Assembly: GCA_017854585.1 (NCBI GenBank)
Contig: JAFMHK010000002.1
Span: 186,001 to 250,000, forward strand
Length of the DNA stretch: 64,000 bases
From: Paracoccaceae bacterium
Lineage (GTDB): Bacteria; Pseudomonadota; Alphaproteobacteria; Rhodobacterales; Rhodobacteraceae
Direction of reading: 5' to 3'
Positions 60,490 to 64,000 of this stretch are shown piece by piece. The notes beneath the pieces are model-generated. The model was not told the origin of the DNA. It made no database searches and was given only the letters and a program-made list of their open reading frames with translations. Position 1 is the stretch's first letter. Each line of letters begins with the position of its first letter. Both the position numbers and the translations under genes were made by a program.

Positions 60490-60942
60490 ATGCTCAAAGG
60501 GATAGACCCGCGCCTGAACGCGGATGTGCTGCATTGCCTGCGGTCGATGGGTCACGGCGATGCGCTGGTGATTGCGGATACCAATTTCCCCTCTGACAGC
60601 GTTGCGCGCCATACCGTGTACGGCGAGCTTTTGCGGATGGAAAACCTGACCTGTGCCGAGGCTTTGAATGCGGTCTTGTCCGTTTTTCCGTTGGACACGT
60701 TCGTGGATGACTTCGCAGGGCGGATGGAAGTGGTGGACGCCCCTGACGATATCCCCGACGTGCAAGCCGAAGTGCAGACCGAGATTGATGCAGCCGAGGG
60801 CCGCCCCCGCCCCATGATCAGCATCGAACGGTTCGATTTCTATGATCGGGCGCGCGAAAGCTATGCCGTGATACAGACAGGCGAACGCCGTTTCTACGGC
60901 TGCTTCATCATTCGCAAGGGCGTGATCGGACCAGACGAATGA
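60490..60942 (+). CDS. fucU: L-fucose mutarotase FucU (RbsD/FucU family)
   Basis: A 150-residue mutarotase that interconverts alpha and beta L-fucose. Seen: IDPRLNADVLHCLRSMGHGD with the catalytic-region histidine, IADTNFPSDS, RFDFYDRARESYAVIQTGE and the C-terminal YGCFIIRKG characteristic of FucU rather than RbsD. It is strong independent evidence that the island handles L-fucose. GGAGGGA lies upstream. Its stop overlaps the start of the kinase (ATGA, 60939-60942). Confidence 0.93.
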   Translation: MLKGIDPRLNADVLHCLRSMGHGDALVIADTNFPSDSVARHTVYGELLRMENLTCAEALNAVLSVFPLDTFVDDFAGRMEVVDAPDDIPDVQAEVQTEIDAAEGRPRPMISIERFDFYDRARESYAVIQTGERRFYGCFIIRKGVIGPDE

Positions 60943-61971
60943 GCCATGATATCGTGATCTTGGGGGTATTTGTGGCCGATACCGCCTATCGGGCCGACCG
61001 CCAGCCGAAAATGGGCGAAACGATCCTCGGGCGGTCCTTCGCGCTTGGCCCCGGGGGAAAAGGTTCGAACCAAGCAGTTGCAGCGGCGATGGCCGGTGGC
61101 GATGTGGGGTTCATCACCAAGCTGGGTCTGGACCCGTTTGCCGATATGGCGCCTTGGCCCCGGGGGAAAGGGCTCCAATCAGGCGGTTGCGGCGGCGATG
61201 GCGGGTGGCGATGTCGGGTTCATCACCAAGCTGGGCCTAGACCCGTTTGCCGATATGGCGCTGGCAACGTGGGCCAGGGCCGGGGTCACATCGCTGGCCA
61301 CGCAACATGCCGATAGCTACACCGGCGCGGCCTATATTTTTATAGAAGAACATACGGGCAATAACGCGATCATCATCAGCCCCGGCATCGCCGCCACGAT
61401 CAGCGTGGCAGATATTGATGCAAGGGCCGAGATCATCGGTGCTGCCAAGGTATTTGTGACCCAGTTGGAGCAACCGCTTGATGCGGCCGAACATGCGCTT
61501 GGGATGGCGCGGGCGGGTGGCGCCATCACCATTTTGAACCCAGCGCCGGCGGCGGCCTTGGCCGACAGCATGCTGGCGCTGTGCGATTACGTTACACCGA
61601 ACGAAACCGAGACCGAGGCGCTGACTGGGATTCCCGTTGTGACGGTCGCGGATGCAACCCGCGCAGCCGAGGCGTTGCTGGCGCGCGGTGTAAAGGCGGC
61701 GATCATCACGCTGGGGGAAAATGGCTGTCTTTATCATGACGGACGGACCGCCGTTCACGTCCCGGCAATGTCGGCGGGACCGGTGTTGGAAACGACCGGT
61801 GCTGGCGATGCATTCAACGGCGGTTTTGCCGCCGCACTGGCGCAAGGAATGACGCCAATGGACGCCATCCGGTTTGGCACGGCGACCGCCGCCATTTCCG
61901 TGACACGACGCGGCACCGCGCCATCCATGCCCGCCCGTTCTGAAATCGAGGCACTGCTCGCTAGAGGTTGA
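60939..61971 (+). pseudogene. Ribokinase-like PfkB kinase, frame broken by a 109-base duplication
   Basis: From the ATG at 60939 the frame encodes a normal kinase start (MSHDIVILGVFVADTAYRAD, then GPGGKGSNQAVAAAMAGGDV), but at 61153 a second copy of bases 61044-61152 begins. Because 109 is not a multiple of three, the first frame runs out of phase and stops at 61316. The rest of the kinase (PfkB signature TTGAGDAFNGG, end at 61971) is in another frame. Removing one copy leaves 924 bases, exactly 308 codons, and a full-length enzyme. The copies differ at 11 positions, all synonymous. Either a real lesion or a join between two strain variants in assembly. Confidence 0.88.
61044..61261 (+). repeat. 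Near-tandem 109-base duplication inside the kinase gene
   Basis: Copies 61044-61152 and 61153-61261 match at 98 of 109 bases with no gaps. The 11 differences (for example AAA/AAG, TCG/TCC, AAC/AAT, CAA/CAG, CTG/CTA) all fall at third codon positions and change no residue, so the two copies diverged under selection before being joined. Confidence 0.95.
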
Positions 61972-62866
61972 AGCCTTTTTCGCGCAGCGCGACCTGCGTG
62001 TCGCCATGCAATCTGGCCGGGATATGGGCAAACAATTGCTCCATGATCGCCGGGTATTGCGGGGCCTCTTCCAGATGCGCGATCAGGTGGAAATGCAGGA
62101 TCTTGCAGGTATGCGTGTGCGCGAAATCCTTGCGCCGCGTCATCGCGTAATTCCACGTATCGTCCAGCGCCTCATAGCGATACCCAAACCGCTTGATGGT
62201 CAGCGGGATGGTGATTTGATCAACCCAAGGGCGTTTGCCGCCAACGCTGCAATTTCGGTCGAACTCAACCGCCGTCTCCAGCCATTGCTGCCCAAACGTG
62301 CGACCCGTGGCATCGGGCGTATCTGGCATGGCGACAAAACCGGCATTGAAATATGGCACGTATTCGATCTTGCGGCCTCGAACCAGATTCACCCGGTCTT
62401 TGGGCAGGTCCATTCCGAAATGGGCATAGGCCCGATCCCAGCGGTCACTGTCGCGGCCCCATGTTGGCGTGCCTTCGGGGGTCGCCGCAATCGTATCGGC
62501 AGAAAGCGCGCCCATATCGCTCAATGGTTTGAGGCAAACCATATCCGTGTCCAGAAACACGGTGCGTTTCGAGGAACGCGGATCGGCAGCGGCGATGATC
62601 TTGTTGCCGTGCGGATAGGGCGTTTTCCATTCCGGAGGCGGCGCAAGCTGCCGCACCTCGACATCGCAGGCCTCGTAAAGCGCCCGCGTCACCGGATGCA
62701 GCATGTCTTGTGACGGCGCCGAAGAATACGCGATGACCTGAACCGGCGCCGACCCTTTGTGCGCAGCGGCGATGCTGGACACCAAAGGCCATGACAACAG
62801 TTCAAGCCCACGGCCATCCGCGACAAAGATAAGGCTCAGGTCGGGTTGGGTCATGGCCTTGTTCAC
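61961..62866 (-). CDS. GT8-like glycosyltransferase / nucleotide-diphospho-sugar transferase
   Basis: A protein of about 300 residues with a GT-A-like nucleotide-sugar fold. It starts with SLIFVADGRGLELL, carries a D-x-D metal motif in TVFLDTDMVCLKPLSDM (about 106-108) and a later VPYFNAGFVAMP, the acceptor/donor pattern of GT8 relatives, then W-rich and His-rich segments (WNYAM; HFHLIAHLEEAPQYP). No membrane helix. Donor and acceptor unknown. The start is either GTG 62866 or ATG 62854. It overlaps the broken kinase by 11 bases, convergently, and marks the right edge of the fucose island. Confidence 0.8.
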   Translation of the reverse strand: MNKAMTQPDLSLIFVADGRGLELLSWPLVSSIAAAHKGSAPVQVIAYSSAPSQDMLHPVTRALYEACDVEVRQLAPPPEWKTPYPHGNKIIAAADPRSSKRTVFLDTDMVCLKPLSDMGALSADTIAATPEGTPTWGRDSDRWDRAYAHFGMDLPKDRVNLVRGRKIEYVPYFNAGFVAMPDTPDATGRTFGQQWLETAVEFDRNCSVGGKRPWVDQITIPLTIKRFGYRYEALDDTWNYAMTRRKDFAHTHTCKILHFHLIAHLEEAPQYPAIMEQLFAHIPARLHGDTQVALREKGFNL

Positions 62867-63027
62867 AGCGCCTTGGTTTGCTCAGACCGCACAAAACCAC
62901 AGGACTGCGGCGTGAGGCCAGCCCAAACCTCGATCCGCCCCCAGAACGCGCGCGATTTCCGCACCGCTTGTTGCCGCATCCCACATCCGGCGGCGGCGAA
63001 AGATCGTTGCCCCAACTGCTGTCGGGG

Positions 63028-64000
63028 TTAGACGGGCGGGGCTGCGGCCTCCTGCATGGCGGTCAGGAACTGACGCACCTCGGCCACGGTGTTGTAATGG
63101 CTGACAGAGACACGCACGCAATCGTCCATCCCAAGAGGGCCAAGGACATTGCCGGAATAATGGTCGTTCTTGCGAATATGGACGCGGATACCGCGCTGCT
63201 GCAAATGCTGCACCAGATCGGATGACGCCATCGCCTCCAGCTTGAGCGAGACAACACCTTCGCGCCCCGCGATGCGGGGTCCACCAACCAATGTCACACC
63301 GGGCAAATCCACCAAGCCCGAAATGTTGCCTGCACCGTGCAGCATCACCTCAAGCAATGCCGCCTCCTGATCGGCGATCGCCTCTGCCGCAGCTTCGATC
63401 CGGGCGCGCGGGTCGGTTGCCTCCGAAACCTCACCACCCAACCAGTCCAGATAGGCCACGACATCGGAAAACGTCGCATAGCTGCCGGAATCGCGGGTCC
63501 CGAGTTCCCACGCATCCGTCGGCCCGCCAACAATCTGTTCCTTCGCCGCCGCAGTCAGCCGCGCCGACGCCCATCCCACGCCATAGCCGTGACGCGAAAA
63601 CATCTTGTAAGGTGAAACGGCATAACCATCCGCGTCACACGCCAGCACGTCGACCGCGCCATGACTGGCGTGTTGGATGCCATCAACGATGATTAAGGCA
63701 TTGGGTGCAACTGCCCGGACCAGCTTGGCGATAGCGGGCACATCGACAGCCATACCCGTTACCGGCGACGTATGGATGATGCTGACGACCCGCACGTCAG
63801 GTGTCAGGGCTTCACGATAGGCCTCTGGTTCGACGGTTCCGGTCGCATCATCATGTGCAACCCGGACCAACGGGCGGCCCGTCACCTCGGACCAGCGGGT
63901 CATCGCACTGAAGGATGCAGGGTGTTCCAAGGTCGAGCCAAGCATCACCCCACCCGCTGGCGCGGCCAAAGCCGCCGTGCGGATCAGGCGAAACAGAACC
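63028..64000 (-). CDS. Class V aminotransferase, PLP-dependent (N-terminus cut by window)
   Basis: The frame is open to the window end, so the N-terminal part lies beyond base 64000; about 323 codons are seen. It is a fold-type I PLP enzyme of the cysteine-desulfurase/kynureninase-like class: TSPVTGMAVDVPAI, IIVDGIQHASHGAVDV (Asp that binds the PLP nitrogen, then His), and the PLP lysine in AVSPYKMFSRHGYGVGW. The C-terminal domain contains VSLKLEAM and VRVSVSHYNTVAEVRQFL. The exact reaction (desulfurase, lyase or transaminase) cannot be fixed. Confidence 0.88.
   Translation of the reverse strand, partial: VLFRLIRTAALAAPAGGVMLGSTLEHPASFSAMTRWSEVTGRPLVRVAHDDATGTVEPEAYREALTPDVRVVSIIHTSPVTGMAVDVPAIAKLVRAVAPNALIIVDGIQHASHGAVDVLACDADGYAVSPYKMFSRHGYGVGWASARLTAAAKEQIVGGPTDAWELGTRDSGSYATFSDVVAYLDWLGGEVSEATDPRARIEAAAEAIADQEAALLEVMLHGAGNISGLVDLPGVTLVGGPRIAGREGVVSLKLEAMASSDLVQHLQQRGIRVHIRKNDHYSGNVLGPLGMDDCVRVSVSHYNTVAEVRQFLTAMQEAAAPPV

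Noticed and set aside
61044-61261. Programmed ribosomal frameshift in the kinase gene
   Set aside because: The frame change coincides exactly with the start of a duplicated 109-base block, which explains it fully; no slippery site is needed.
1-64000. tRNA or rRNA genes, CRISPR arrays, transposases, toxin-antitoxin or phage genes
   Set aside because: None was recognised on either strand while reading the intergenic regions and proteins. A small RNA without a known motif could still be present.

Overview
This GC-rich, gene-dense window reads as the chromosome of an alphaproteobacterium of the Rhodobacterales (Roseobacter-type). Support comes from the gene families: a DUF1013/TrcR regulator, COQ9, the tiny aa3-oxidase subunit IV, a plant-type glutamate-cysteine ligase, a dihydroorotase-like protein next to pyrB, and a DmdC-like acyl-CoA dehydrogenase. 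No rRNA, tRNA, CRISPR array or insertion sequence was recognised. The window cuts recR on the left and a class V aminotransferase on the right.

Bases 1-42800 are mostly core genome. In order they hold recR; a secreted RNase T2; trcR; a clpS / RsmC-like methyltransferase / SDR operon; a HAD phosphatase; a fatty-acid desaturase; a CDP-alcohol transferase; a Tat-exported PhoX phosphatase with a visible Pho box; a TPR protein; coq9-quinone reductase; rpsU; the aa3 subunit IV with a lipoprotein; an acyl-CoA dehydrogenase / metallo-hydrolase pair; tsaC; yqgE; a DsbD-domain protein; an RND efflux pair; moaB; a uracil-DNA glycosylase; pyrB-pyrC-plsY; DUF805; gshA; rsmE; ubiA; an OmpA-like protein; uvrC-pgsA-moaD-moaE; and an sppA / zinc-ribbon / antiporter / pteridine-reductase-like operon.

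Bases 43170-61970 form an accessory sugar-catabolism island. It carries every enzyme expected for oxidative (non-phosphorylating) L-fucose degradation: FucU mutarotase, aldo/keto reductase (fucose dehydrogenase), COG3618 lactonase, L-fuconate dehydratase, SDR (2-keto-3-deoxy-L-fuconate dehydrogenase) and FAH hydrolase. A four-component ABC importer accompanies them. Interleaved is a second, less understood set: a TIM-barrel epimerase, a PfkB kinase, a BtpA/SgcQ protein, an M42 hydrolase, an FGGY kinase, a SIS isomerase and an SGNH hydrolase. Most junctions inside its operons are 4-base ATGA overlaps. The island encodes one GntR/FadR regulator, and I find one shared 18-base palindrome (TRRCAT-NCTAGN-ATG) in each of its four divergent or leader regions, one lying over the gntR start codon. 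This looks like a self-contained regulon.

The last kinase of the island is broken by a 109-base near-tandem duplication whose two copies differ only at synonymous positions, the mark of a join between two diverged alleles (true recombination or an assembly join). Beyond it lie a GT8-like glycosyltransferase and the truncated aminotransferase.

Other points worth attention: pyrC lacks its metal ligands; the first SDR lacks its catalytic lysine; the RND permease has extra membrane hairpins; the uracil-DNA glycosylase lacks most cluster cysteines; and two unannotated small reading frames tile exactly between pyrB and pyrC.
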